Positions 1-11,338 of a DNA stretch of 64,000 bases are shown here, one piece after another. The notes beneath the pieces were generated by a model. The model ran no database searches. It was not told where the DNA came from and worked only from the letters and a program-made list of their open reading frames with translations. Within the stretch, counting starts at the first letter, position 1; each line of letters opens with the position of its first letter. The stretch spans positions 248,001 through 312,000 of the forward strand of contig JADNRY010000033.1 of the NCBI GenBank assembly GCA_015501585.1. The letters run 5' to 3'. This DNA is from Rhodocollybia butyracea. Lineage: Eukaryota > Basidiomycota > Agaricomycetes > Agaricales > Omphalotaceae. The position numbers were made by a program, and so were the translations under genes.

Positions 1-254
1 AGGAAGTTACTCGCCTAAATGGTCAATGATGCTAAGGGCTCATATTTTGTAGACTCACCGTACCACGGCCATTGACAGGTCCACCGTAGTCCTATAGTAG
101 CCGTGCCCTTAGGGGCTAAAGTATTATTAGTCAGATTTGTGTACTGCCACCGCCGGTCCGTACAGCCTAGTCAGCGCTAATTTAACTTTTTTACATGTTA
201 TGCCATCGACAATCTCGTTCAGGTCCACCGAGGGCATGAATACAATAAATTTTA

Positions 255-539
255 TTGTCAAGAAGCTTATTCCAAAGTGGAAAGATGGATTACGCCTTAT
301 TTAATGCGATTCTATGCATACTCAATCTCAAAGATGTTTTTGCTATTGACGCAACTGGAGGCGGAAAGTCTGCCCTTTTCGGTGTTCCCATCCTTATCCA
401 TCGCGAAATATCACAAAATCCTAGCGCTTACCCTGTATTCAATGTCTCTATTCGTCTGAAGCCTGTGGGAGTTGTAGTTACACCTACAAAGGGTTTAGTG
501 AGCAATATCGTGCATGTACTGAAGTCTTTCTGTCATTAG
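255..539 (+). pseudogene. RecQ-like DEAD-box helicase fragment
   Basis: The translation has a Walker A-like ATGGGKSALF followed by a GVPILIHREI stretch and a VVVTPTKGL motif. This order matches helicase motifs I and Ia of the RecQ-like ATP-dependent DNA helicases that are often multicopy in Agaricomycetes. The aspartate usually found in TGDGKS is glycine here. The reading frame ends after motif Ia, and no DEAH box or C-terminal helicase domain follows. There is no credible ATG; the frame opens at a TTG. I read it as a truncated, probably dead copy in repeat-rich surroundings. Confidence 0.55.
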
Positions 540-587
540 TGAACTAACCATCTCATTTTTAGGTCAAACAACTGAAGAAAGACTTCA

Positions 588-718
588 ATAGGGTGGTTCA
601 CGCTGATTTTTAAACCCTTTTTACGACTTTTTTACAACTCTTTTTAGGGATTTTTTATGATAAAAAAAGTTATAAAAGGAGTTGAGGATTGCAAAACGGC
701 TCCAGAGCCGTTTTTGCA
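588..718. repeat. Solo arm of MITE-like repeat plus hairpin
   Basis: From 588 the sequence begins GGGTGGTTCACGCTG and continues with T-rich words that match, in reverse complement, the right end of the tandem units at 1146-1427. It therefore looks like one arm of the same repeat family. Just downstream (about 689-718) is a clean hairpin, GCAAAACGGCTC / GAGCCGTTTTTGC, separated by two bases. No coding sequence is supported between 540 and 1145. Confidence 0.45.
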
Positions 719-1145
719 TCTTGTTCATTTTTACAGCATTTTTATGAGTTTTTTTCAATGCTTTGTTCCTGATTTACATATCGGAATTACCATGGCTGTC
801 GCCGAGGATGTATCGGATGGTGCCCGCACACCATCCGACTTACTCCAGTGGTAATCCCGCCGCCAACCCGCCGCACCTTCCCATTCATAACGTTGACTTT
901 ATTTCTCACATCCTATGGCCACTACTAAGCTAGCCAGATACACCTATCCCACGCCATAACATGTGCAACCATGTCATTAACCTGACATGAAAACACTGCA
1001 ACCCGATGTGACCAGGCTGTAACCTGATGCGACCAGGCTGTAATCCGACGCGACAAACACTTTAATTAAACTTAATCAAACTTAGTCCTCATGTTTCCTA
1101 AAATGCTACATAAAAACGCAGTGCAAAAAAGCCAAAGTTGCAGGA

Positions 1146-1427
1146 GGGGGGTTTCACGGTGCCCTTTTTATGGTCTTTTTATTGTCTTTTTAAGATATCT
1201 TTCTTGTGAAATGAGTGTAAAAATACATAAAAACCTGTAAAAAGCTCGTAAAAAGGCTTAAAAACCCAGCGTGAAACACCCTATTGGGGGGTTTCACAGT
1301 GCCCTTTTTATGACCTTTTTACAGTCTTTTTAAGATCTCTTTTTTGTAAAATGAGTGTAAAAATACATAAAAAATAGATGTAAAAAGCGTGTAAAAAGGG
1401 TTTAAAAACCCAGCGTGAACCACCCTA
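1146..1427. repeat. Two tandem MITE-like units
   Basis: Two abutting units of about 140 bp (roughly 1146-1283 and 1286-1427) share GGGGGTTTCAC(G/A)GTGCCC at the left and AAAACCCAGCGTGAA(A/C)CACCC at the right. The ends are imperfect inverted repeats of each other. The interior is A/T-rich with recurring CTTTTTA / TAAAAAG words, so each unit can fold. No protein is encoded, which fits a short non-autonomous DNA element duplicated in tandem. Confidence 0.6.
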
Positions 1428-1435
1428 ATGTAGAC

Positions 1436-1558
1436 TAGACTTGAACCAGTCGGCTTTGATGGCCCGGATGATACTTCAATGATAGTCGATTGAAGAGCTG
1501 GGCTGATCGACTGTCATCAAAAGTGTAGTAGTCAACAGTGGTGACTGGTTCGAGTCTA
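1436..1558. mobile_element. MULE-like MITE, copy 1 (123 bp)
   Basis: The element starts TAGACTTGAACCAGTC and ends GACTGGTTCGAGTCTA, a near-perfect 16-bp terminal inverted repeat. It is flanked by a perfect 9-bp direct repeat, AATGTAGAC (1427-1435 and 1559-1567). Duplications of 8-11 bp are typical of Mutator-like transposases, so this is probably a non-autonomous member of such a family. A larger relative with the same terminus and another 9-bp duplication lies at 14589-15366. Confidence 0.8.
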
Positions 1559-1567
1559 AATGTAGAC

Positions 1568-3325
1568 GTGTTTTCCTACATGTCCGACAATATTTCTACC
1601 AAATGAAGAGCTTTTGCTGTTTCATCTTTGTAAGCCTTCAAGTACAATCTCATCTCCAGCGATCTAACATTCATAATGCCCCTCCCCCATTCACCTCGCA
1701 TGTACCCAGTGATATGAATTTGTGCCCAAATGAAGGTGTATATTTTACTCCAGGGAGTGGGATCAGTCTTTCACTGTCCCCTATCCGTGTTACAAATTGG
1801 ACTGTCCACACGCCAAGAGTAACTTGTTGGAACTGTCGAAGCTTGGGTGGTGAACTCAGCAATGTTCTGATGCAGCAGAGATTAGGAATGTCTGTGTTGT
1901 TGATGTGGATGTGGAACACAGATATAGACGTGGATATAAACATGGATTACATGGTATTGGCATGGATACATTCCTCTTTTGCATCAGGAAACACTAAAAT
2001 GATGCGTATCCCTCACTGATGTGTCTGTAGCGTCCTGTACACCTCATATCATATGTATGCTCGGCTACTCTATCTGTATAGATCTGTACCCATATGTATC
2101 AGTATAAAAGATCTGTATCAGTGGCACTAGACTACACAGAGTTCTTCCAATTGATATACCTCAGGGTGGCGAGTTGTACAATCTGTGTAACACTTACACT
2201 GGGCAAGGAGAGCAAAGAATTTCCCAGCACTGAGGTCAATTGGATTTTTTATGTACTTTGTAACTAATTTCCTCATGATCCTGCTAGCATGCAAGTCAAT
2301 GAGCGATGTCTTTGTGCTCTGGTTCATGGATGCTGCTAACTTATGGCTAATGGCGGAAAGGACATGTCAAATGGCCGGTAGCCGGTGTCTGCCCTAAATT
2401 AAAAATTGCAAAATGATCATGCCATCATTTTAATTTTTTTTCAACTTTGTTTGTTTGTTCTCCACTCATCGCTGGGTGCTCCCAAGGCTTTCTCGCTGTT
2501 GTCTTCAAACTTTTTACAAGTCACTTTGGTTGCTCTTGGCCTCAAGGTTTCTTACAGCAAAAGCACTCAAGTCGTAACTTCATCTCACTGCTCTGCTTGA
2601 CCTATCCTTGATTTTTCCCGCTTTGTGGACATGGACACTCTCAAGATGCTATGAATAGGCCGACAAACCTGGAAACACATTGTTATGGTCCACAGTGGAA
2701 TCCGCTCAACAAGATCTGTCATGTAGCAATAGTGCGTTGAAAGGCACAGGTGTTGAAAAGGCTGATATGGTAAGTTTTGTTCTTTTTTCTTCATTGTGAA
2801 TTTCATTGAACCGTTATCAGCCGCAACTGTTCTCCTCATATGCACGTGTATTGTGCAAATTGCAGGACATACTACATGACTTTTCTGTAGCGTCGCTTTC
2901 AAATTCCCACTTTTTCTCAGTGTTTGCTACAAGGTATGTGGTTGACTATCTTTTGCTTTACTCTATCTAATGTCTCAATAGTACGTCTACTTAGTACTTC
3001 CCTTTCTTCATCTGTTTGTCAGATGGGCTCATTACTCATTACCTATACTATCTTTTTGTTTCACTACATTTTTTACTTGAATTAAGTACTTGTAGTATGT
3101 AGCTACTTTAATGAATCACTTATCTCGCACCTACTGATACTGATTTAATAATTATGTACTTGTTATATGAAGGCCAACCTTTGTATGACAATTTGCTGAT
3201 ATTAACAACGATACTAATAATTACAGTGCTGATAACTACAATAGGTGTTCTACTTATAAGTACCACTAAGTCCTACTAGTACCTACCTTTCATGCTCAAG
3301 TTCATTGAGCTCAACTAGTACTATG
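1568..3325. other. No supported gene
   Basis: Open frames here (for example 1603-2019 + and 2585-2902 -) have no recognisable domain, no clear splice structure and biased composition. From about 2930 to 3330 the sequence becomes A/T-rich with repeated TAGTACTT-like words. I see nothing that supports a gene. Confidence 0.5.
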
Positions 3326-3391
3326 CAATGCCGAGGTTACTCTTGTTAGGGTTAGCTTTAGCTAACCCTAACAGAGTAACCGTTGGCATTG
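3326..3391. repeat. Telomere-repeat hairpin
   Basis: An imperfect palindrome runs from CAATGCC to GGCATTG. The inner arms are GTTAGGGTTAGC and GCTAACCCTAAC around a 4-base TTTA loop, and the outer arms pair GGTTACTC with GAGTAACC. The core consists of TTAGGG units on both strands. Confidence 0.75.
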
Positions 3392-3620
3392 CCAAAAGTG
3401 CGTTTAGGGCTTGTTAGGGTTCGGGGCTTGGTTAGGGTTTAGGGTTAGGGCTTAGGGTTTCGTTAGGGTTTCGTTAGGGTTTAGGGAGCGCTGCAGGCGC
3501 TCGGGATACATATACCGCATAAATAAGGCTTTAGTGTGTCCGCCGACGACTTCCTGGCTTGGGGGACCCCCCGAGCTTGCGAGGGAGGGGAGGGAAGCAG
3601 AGGCGGGCCCGAAATTTACG
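3392..3620. repeat. Interstitial TTAGGG-like array and GC-rich repeat
   Basis: About eight degenerate TTAGGG units (3403-3485: TTAGGGTT, TTAGGGCTT, TTAGGGTTTCG) are followed by a GC-rich block with CTTGGGGGACCCCCCGAG. It is far richer in G and C than its A/T-rich flanks. The block resembles a dispersed genomic repeat rather than a gene. It could be an old telomere-capture or break-repair scar. Confidence 0.6.
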
Positions 3621-4760
3621 CGTTGACACAATGATGTAATTACGTAGCAACAGTGTAATAATTTAGGTACTTGTTATAACAACAATTTTTCATACAAAGG
3701 ACTGCCTTGTTATAACAAGGCTTTTATTACTATATCTTTGTTCTGAGCTCTATCTCGCTTTCCTTTGTTGAACCTGAGGTGTTTTAATTGTATAATAAGC
3801 TAGAGCTGACTAGTACTGGCTAAAAGGAGCACTACAAAGCGCTATGGAGAGATACAGTAGCTGTACAGTACTGATACAATGCCCTTAGTGAGGGTATACA
3901 GACAATACAGACAATACGGAGTGATACAGTATAATACATACATAGGGACATGTGTACAGGTATACAATTGATATGTATGATGTGAACATGATTGTATAAC
4001 TGTCATTTTTTCCTGATGTGAGACAACGGGGTAGCTAATAAAGTTGATCATCTCTTTCTCATTTCTCAATATCTACATCCTTTGCGACTGTCCCAAATTC
4101 CCGCTGACCCACATCCCTCAGAACAAAACTGTTCAAGTTCTCTTGTCTAATTGCAGGGCAAGTAGTCATTTTGGGCTTCCGGATGTACTTGGACATACTT
4201 GGTTTGTGCGCAAGAGACTTCAGCTCCGTCTGTCGCAGCGCCAGAGTTGTTCATGTCTTCAGGTTGGGTATGTTTGTGTATCTCGGCTCTGGTCGTTGAC
4301 CGAGCGCCCTCCTTACCTCCAGATAAGCGTAGCTGTAGATCTGCCATTGGCGCACGGTTGAGCAGGCTGTATATCCGAGTCAAATATGGGGATATGGGGA
4401 TTGTACTCTTTCAACGTCTCGCTCCACCCCTTTTGTTCTTCCTCCTTCTGGTACCAGAGCATGTGCAGGTGGATGAAGGCATCTGCATCTGCACTCAAGG
4501 TTCCAGGGAAACTACCAATGTCTTGTCTCCATTCGGGACTTGGCATGGAAGAGATAGAAGAGAGGATGATACAATGGACTTGAGGGCTTGAGCATCGGTA
4601 GCGGTAGCGGTCCCTCTAACTTCAATACCAGTAACATTTTCCGGAGTCTGTGCTCCAGTCCCATATCGATATCTGTAAAGACAACTCAGGCTCCGTTGAT
4701 AATATGATACCTTATATACTCAAAATCAAGAGAAGGGTACCTGGATTGGCAGAACAATAT
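3621..4760. other. No supported gene
   Basis: This stretch contains two TTGTTATAACAA palindromes (near 3671 and 3703) and overlapping short frames on both strands between 4044 and 4591, none with a recognisable family. The mirror-image frames at 4147-4591 look like chance frames in a GC-balanced sequence. Confidence 0.4.
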
Positions 4761-4800
4761 TGTTCTCTCTTAGCTCAGTTGGTAGAGCGCGTCATTAGTA
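4761..4800 (+). other. tRNA-like A-box fragment
   Basis: TTAGCTCAGTTGGTAGAGCG (4770-4789) is an excellent tRNA D-arm / A-box, preceded by CTCTC as in tRNA 5' ends. No anticodon arm or GGTTCRANNCC B-box can be placed downstream, so this is a 5' tRNA fragment or a degenerate tRNA-derived SINE head, not a functional tRNA. Confidence 0.5.
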
Positions 4801-5149
4801 TAACTGTATTTCAGGGTGGATACCTATGCTGTGGGCAAATAGCGAATAGGATAGCAAATAATTAGTCATACATCCATAGTAGGAATGTTATTCCCACCAC
4901 AGACACTCAGCGCGGTACCCAGGATCAATCCACGCACCTCCCAGAAAATAATAAAGTGTCCAATAAATCCTTTCTGTCCGCAACCATTATGAGAAAGGTA
5001 GCAGGAGCTATAAGCTTCCACAGTAACACGGAAGATGGGTATCTGTAGACTGTGACCAATCTGTGGTACACGGTGATGTTGGCACAAAAAAGGGTCTTGC
5101 AGAGTTTTACTTTATCCTAGAGAGCCGTGATTCACATTGGCTTCTTTGT

Positions 5150-6262
5150 ATGACACCAACAGAGCAAGAACAAATTTTTGACGCTGCATTTAACTGCTAT
5201 GTCAATGTAATCTATGTTGTGGTTTTCACAATTGCAAGTGGTGGGTTTCTGCTACTTAACCGCCATGGGTTGAGACCTTGAGATTCTCGTGTTATTTTAT
5301 GTAGGCATTGCTACACTGGGGATACTGATTGCCATACGGCTGCTACAGTAAGTGTTTTCTGATATTTTTATGCCAAGTGACTAACCCTGATTAGAGTCAA
5401 AACTTGGAGAGAACCCAAAGCAATGCAGCTTCTGTGCTGTATAGTCATTTGGCTTTGTTTGATAGGGCAAACCATCATTGCACCCTTTGTAGTCCTTGGT
5501 CAAGTAACATCCACTTTTGAGAACAGGATCCCAACACCAATAGTGGCTCTAACTTTGTACATTATTAACAACCTCGAGACTGTTTTAGGCTCAGTAACAG
5601 TGAGATCAAGACAAGCTTGTTGGCTAAATAATTTACCTGGATTTCAGGTTTTGGCTGGTGACCTTGTGATCTGCTGGAGAGCTTGGGTCTTATTACCACA
5701 TGACATATTTTGGCGCTTTGTGCTTGCAATAATTATGATTTGCAACATAGGTGTGCATTATAATTTACAATTCTTGTTTTGCCCATGACCCATCTGTACA
5801 CAGGGCTCACTATTGCGGACCTAGTTTTTGATATTGAAGTAGGCAATGGAATATTCCGGCCTGTTCTGGACTCAGTTTCTGTGGCTACTTCATTGGTGGT
5901 AAACATGACAGCAACATCATTAATTGGTTGGAAAGCTTGGTAAAAACATTTGGCATCAATAATCAGGCTGTAACTTGTGTTTTAACCTCTATTGTCTATT
6001 ATCTTAGGGCCCATTACAGAACAATGAGAGGAGTGTCAGTTTGGAGGAAAAGTCATGTTCAAAAAATTTTATCTTTTTTGATGGAATCCGGGGCAGTTTT
6101 TTCTGGTTATCCAATTGTTGACATTGATTGGACAGATCCTTGGGGTGTCTCCACCACAAGCAGAAAAAAGTCTGGAAATCATTGCTTTGTTTTCAGACAC
6201 CGCTCAGAATGTGTGGCTGGCTTCTGCAGTAAGTTTGTTTTCATTTTTTATTGTCTGGCAAC
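5150..6262 (+). CDS. Seven-helix membrane protein (Agaricomycete family)
   Basis: A multi-exon gene of a basidiomycete integral-membrane family of unknown function. The start at 5150 (MTPTEQEQ) opens a helix-rich exon. A GTGGGT donor and TATGTAG acceptor join it to GIATLGILIAIRLLQ. Further exons carry LCCIVIWLCLIG, then GDLVICWRAWVLLP, the characteristic D-x(3)-WRAW core of this family, then VNMTATSLIGWKAW and a cytosolic HYRTMRG region before ILSFLMESGAVFS. Splice phases agree at each of these joins, so the gene is not obviously broken. The 3' exon is uncertain: SLEIIALFSDTAQNVW is encoded near 6160-6230, but the last junction and stop are not resolved. A transposon begins 180 bp downstream. 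Function is unknown; the topology resembles receptor-like proteins, but that is inference. Confidence 0.6.
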
Positions 6263-6440
6263 TCCTTAGTCAAAATATCTCAGGCACTTTATCCAATTTC
6301 CATAATGATTTTAATCCACTCAGACCATTCACCTATTGTAGAAACACTTCATCTAACTGCTCATCTCACTACTCAACTCCCAACTCCGGTGTTCCAGAAT
6401 CCATAGAACATTATGTATTGAAGGGACTCTGTATCTAGTA

Positions 6441-7893
6441 TACTGTAGCGGCCAAAATTAACCAAACAGAGGGTTTCTCTATACACAGCCAGACCAATTT
6501 ATAAACCTAAGTTTAACCCAAAGCTGATGAAACTTAGTGCTGGTATTTTGCAACTAGGGGCAGAAATGAGGGACTGCACTGGGGTTCAAGGTTATCCCAG
6601 GGCGCAAAAAAATTGTCCCCAGTGCTTTCGAGCCTGATGGCCCCCATGGCAGTATTTGTTCCGAGAATTCCATTCCTTTCCGTTCCTTTCCGGTTCTTAT
6701 CCCGGTGCCCCGCTGGTAGTTTGTTTATTATAATTGTATTCAACTGTAATATACGCTACTCTTATCAAGCTACTATACTAGAGCATGTCAAACAATAATA
6801 CTGAAGAACTTACCTCACTGTGCACCTGTAAACTGCTCAATGTTAGTAATGGCCCTTTTAGAAAAGAACTTGAATTTGAGGAGATTCTTGAAGGAGTTTT
6901 GATTTGGATGTCTTGAGTCTTGACCAGACACGACTTTGCGGGGAACAAAGTGGTTGAAGTTGAACCAACAACTGAACACATGCAGACCCTTCGAGACCCT
7001 TTGCCGACAAATTATACCCATCACAGCTTGATACTGATTTGGCTATTTGGGATGGCAGGTTCACTTTGGTTCAATAAAAGTTGGCCCCAGGTGTAAGTTG
7101 GATGCCGCTGAAGCGGAAAAGCAATTATAAATTACATTTTGGGGCTATTGTAGGTATCTCGGACCCAGTTTAAAATTTATGAAGATGAGTCCAAAATAAA
7201 ATTGGGCCCCAGGGCTGCGGCGGTCGGATAAACGCAGTGCATCTGAGTGTCTGGCCATGTATTGTGAGCACTTGGGGATTTCAAAAAAGTGGTGATCCGG
7301 GGTTTTTAGACCTTGTGAGCTCATATCTGAGGTCAGTTTGTTACTTACTATATTTGGTAAATCCAAAGATATAGACCATTTTGTTGCAAAATTCCCAGGG
7401 GTGCTCTACAAATATTGATGTTTGGGAAAATTGGACAACATCATTAAAATCTGCATGAAAAATAGTGTTGATTACCATATTATTTTATGTAAATTGGTCT
7501 GTGCAATGCTAGGCTATCTTGCTTTGAAAAGTCCCAGTTTTGCCATTTTTGGCCAATTTTAGTGCAAAACAACTAAAAATGACCACATTGCAGATGGAAT
7601 TACTCTACAATGAAGTGGTAGATTAATATGAAGCAAGTGTCTATTCTAATCTATTTTTCCTGTAGATTTCAATGGTGTTGTCCAATTTTCCCAAACATCA
7701 ATATTTGTAGAGCACCCCTGGGAATTTTGCAACAAAATGGTCTATATCTCTGGATTTACCAGATATGGTAACAAACTGACTTCAGATATGAGCTCACAAG
7801 GTCTAAAAACCCCGGATCACTACTTTTTTGAAATCCCCAAGTGCTCACAATATAGAGAAACCCTCTGTTTGGTTAATTTTGGCTGCTACAGTA
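6441..7893. mobile_element. Foldback DNA element interrupted by nested insertion
   Basis: The ends match as inverted repeats for about 40 bp: TACTGTAGCGGCCAAAATTA at 6441 and its complement ending at 7893, with TA flanking both sides, as in Tc1/mariner-type targets. A second inverted pair, 7256-7442 and 7674-7858, continues the same arms. On the right the two blocks are contiguous. On the left they are separated by about 775 bp (6482-7255) whose ends, CAGCCAGAC and GTCTGGCC, are themselves roughly inverted. The simplest reading is a foldback element of about 680 bp split by a later insertion. No transposase is encoded. Confidence 0.7.
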
Positions 7894-8589
7894 ACTTAGA
7901 ACTGGGCATGCTGGGTTTGTTGCTTACCTTGATTGACATGGTCCAGTTGCCATAGGTGAAGAGACTTCACGTCCTTTGTGGCCAAGCATTTGCTGGCAAT
8001 ATGCCTAAACTTGCTGCAGCTGTGACAGATAATCATAGATCCAGTTGACTACTTATTTTAGGTTATATATTGGATGTGGGGATGCGGGATGTACAGAAAT
8101 CAGTGCCTTGACCTTTTTGATGTTTTGTTCCTCCTCCGAGTCCTTCTGAGACTGCCTGGTACAGTACCAGAGCACGTAAAGCTAGATGAATCCAATGGCA
8201 TTATACTAAAGGAGGAACGTCAAAGCGATATGTACTAGACTAGATACAGACAGGGTATGACAACTTCTTGAAGAGGATGGTGGTAGTGGAGATACTTTGG
8301 GTGACTTCTAGCCCAGGTAATGTGATGTAAGTACAGGGAAGGTAGCTGTGGGGGAATTGTCGTTGCGCAAATGTTGATTCAAGAAGCTGAATGTCAGAAA
8401 CTCCAAATTTCACTCGTACCCAGCCGTAACCACTTATAAACCCCATAATCAGAATGCCACTTATTAGTGGCCATCAACATGGCTTAAAATTATAATCAGC
8501 CGGGGTTATAACTGCATAGAACCAGTTAACCAGCTTTTCAGTGCTTACAAACCCCTCACAACAATATATATACTAATACAACAACTAGT
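7894..8589. other. No supported gene
   Basis: Short frames only (for example 8240-8446 -), without recognisable family, start context or splice signals. Confidence 0.4.
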
Positions 8590-8906
8590 ACTAATGTTAG
8601 TATTAGTATTAGTTATTGTTGTTCACTTTTGCTGATCAGTCAGTTTATTAGTAGTATTTCTTTGTTAGGAAGTAGTCAGTTTACTAGTACACTTTCCTTA
8701 GTTAGTTAGTTAGTGCACTTGCATTAGTTAATTAGTTAGTTAATTAGTATCAGTTATTAGTACACTTTTGTTGGTTAGTTTACTTAGTTATATATTAGCA
8801 CAGTTTTACAATGGTTACTAGCAGTTTCGAACCCTCAACCTCTAGCTTATAAGGCACTTAGTGTTCCTAGTGTAGGGCATAGCTACCACCACACCATATA
8901 GGCATA
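8590..8906 (-). repeat. tRNA-like SINE candidate with TTAG-rich tail
   Basis: Read on the minus strand, 8906-8825 contains TGGTGGTAGC (A-box-like) and, about 50 bases on, GAGGGTTCGAAAC (a good B-box), the spacing of an RNA polymerase III internal promoter. Stems of a true tRNA do not pair well. Downstream on the same strand (8800-8590) is a long tract of TAACTAAT/TACTAATAC-type short repeats. This organisation, a pol III head plus a simple-repeat tail, suggests a SINE. Target duplications were not found. Confidence 0.45.
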
Positions 8907-11338
8907 TTAATATGTGAAGGCTGGGTTAATATGACACAAGAACAGCAGCTTATAAAGGCTTACAAGGGCAACAATCCCAATACTGTCAACTGGCACTTGG
9001 AGATCGCACTGGCTGTGAGATAGATGTTTGTTGTGTATCTATTTACCAGAAATCATTGTCATTTCACCTCTAACAACAAGTAATTTATATAGTCTACGAA
9101 ATAATCTAGTACACAACATTGAGGACATACCATTAGGAATACAGCCATGATAGTCCTTCAGTATTTCCAGGAGCAGTGAGAGTAAACTAAGGAAAAAAGC
9201 AGTAAGATTTATGCAGACTATCAATGTAACCAAGAACTTACATCCTGATCCCAAAGATACATTTGAGCAATGCACATGTCATCAACAGATACAGCATCCA
9301 CTATGTTCTTGGGTTGCATTCCCCGGCCGCTAATCACAATCTGTCAACCAATATCCTCAGCAACAGCCGTTGTTGAGCAATGCTCATTCTCATCCACCCT
9401 GTGTCCAAGCAGGAGGTTAAGAAGGACACAAACAAGTTGGTGAGGTTGTTAGAAGAGATGATGTGAGATAGACAGGAAGAAAGCAGAGGAGATGTTCCTA
9501 AAGAACGGTCCCAGTTTCCAAAGGTGAACTGCATAGCCATCGTTGGGAAATAGCAACACTTTCAACAGCGACAGTGATGTGAGCAGTTGGCAGTTCATTC
9601 ATGAGAGGTGTACACATTCAAGGTACCCACATTTTCAACTTCAAGTTCCAAAGCATGCTGAGACTGACCACCAGTGCCCTTGAAAGCTGCGTGTTCAAGG
9701 CACCTATCCAGACACCAACAGCAACTGTCTGAGCATGAGACTGAGACTTCATTGCAATTGTTAACCCATTTGACAGATCAGAGATTTTGGTGAAGGGCCA
9801 AAATTTGTAGAAGTTGCAAAAGACTGCAAGCTGTGCTTGAGCACACGTCAGAGCTTTACCAGACAGAAACTATTGTATTTCATACCTGACTGGTGATCTG
9901 CCGGGCAGGATTTACAACTTGCTGCTTTGAAAGCAGGAACATCATTTGCATTGGCAGCTGAAAGGCTATGCTCTTGGTGAAAAAGATCATGTGCGCACCA
10001 AAGCCCCCTCCCCACCAAAACCTGAATCCCCCAAGCATCTGCTCTGAGCCAAAGGCCCCCCAGAGTTCATATCTTGACAGGGCTGAAGCTACAGCTGAAT
10101 ACAAAATCATAGAATAGTTTTGGAAAAACACCACTTACTGATCTTGTTTATGTGCAAACAAAGATGACATGATTCAGCTTCCTGGGAACTTCTCCCGTTG
10201 CCAATACTTGCACCTTGAGGTTGCAGACTGTTGGCTAGCTGGCATGAAGCCTTCTGATGATACTTGCCCAAGGTGTATGGACATCAATGGTGAGTGCAAG
10301 CACCAAGTACTGTGCGGCTGTGCCCTGCCGGAAATATTGCTGACATCATCTTTATTTACATGCAAACAAGATCAGTAAGGAGTGTTTTATAGAAACTATT
10401 CTACAATTTCATATTCAGCTGTAAGAGTTCATGGTGGCATGTATGGGGTCCCAAATTTGCGTACACTGAGCAGATCAGTGTCAAAGGTGGTTTGAAAGCC
10501 ATACTTGTGGCCATAAAAAAAACGGTCCAGCTTGTATGCCTATTTTTTATTTTGCTCATATTTATTATCCTCGCACATGTATTACAGGCTCCATACCTCT
10601 TCAGGAGGCTGATGTATATGAATACCACTTATGCAGCTACTCAGAATTTGGTGTGAATCCATAATTTGTCGATAATCTACATTACAAAATACATCACAAA
10701 ATAATGCCGGACCATTTTTTTCCGTAAACACAAGTACACATGCAAAGGGTTGAGGTATGGGCAGATGGTCAGGTCCCAGGAGTGGTTATGAGGTAAGACA
10801 GGGTGAAGGTATTGGAATGGGTTGTAAAGGGAGAATTGAAGGTGATAGCTATTGTGTTGTAGGGTACGGACGCCATTGAAAACTTGATCCACCAACCGGA
10901 AATCAAGCAATATACAAGAACGAGAACACACCCATGGGGTTAAGCATGGACTTGGCCATGGATAGCATTGATTTTTTGGCTGTGAGATGGATGGTACAGT
11001 TCCAGGTCTATGCGGGCGGAGGACAATCAACAAGGAGCGGCTGGAGCTCAGATTAACTGCAACCCCTGGCAATGGAGTTGGCGAGTGTTCTGGAGGATGG
11101 GTAAATAGCACAAAATATCAGCAAAGAACATGTATAGACTGTAAAGCAACACACATTTAATCCAAAACTAAACCTGAAGCCAAAAGAGGGGTTGGGGCCA
11201 GTGCTATCAAGCTCGGCAGTGCAAAGGGCTGGTGTTCCTTGAGTAAATCAAAACCACCATACAGTACAACTTCCAAAGCTAAGTATTTCCAATACCGAGG
11301 CGCAAGTCCTGTTTCATCACTTCAGGCAACCACTTTTT
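8907..11338. other. Decayed, possibly formerly coding region
   Basis: Several minus-strand frames between 9334 and 10134 keep protein-like composition over 50-80 codons but are separated by stops and frame changes. 10169-10378 (+) has a Cys-rich stretch (CPRCMDINGECKHQVLCGC). None can be assigned to a family. I regard the interval as relics of one or more genes or transposons. Confidence 0.3.

Noticed and set aside
4770..4830. tRNA gene
   Set aside because: Only the A-box/D-arm matches. No anticodon arm, B-box or acceptor closure could be placed, even allowing an intron.
5240..5310. Premature stop and frameshift in the seven-helix gene
   Set aside because: A GTGGGT donor and TATGTAG acceptor remove the stop and restore the phase to GIATLGILIAIRLLQ, so it is an intron.
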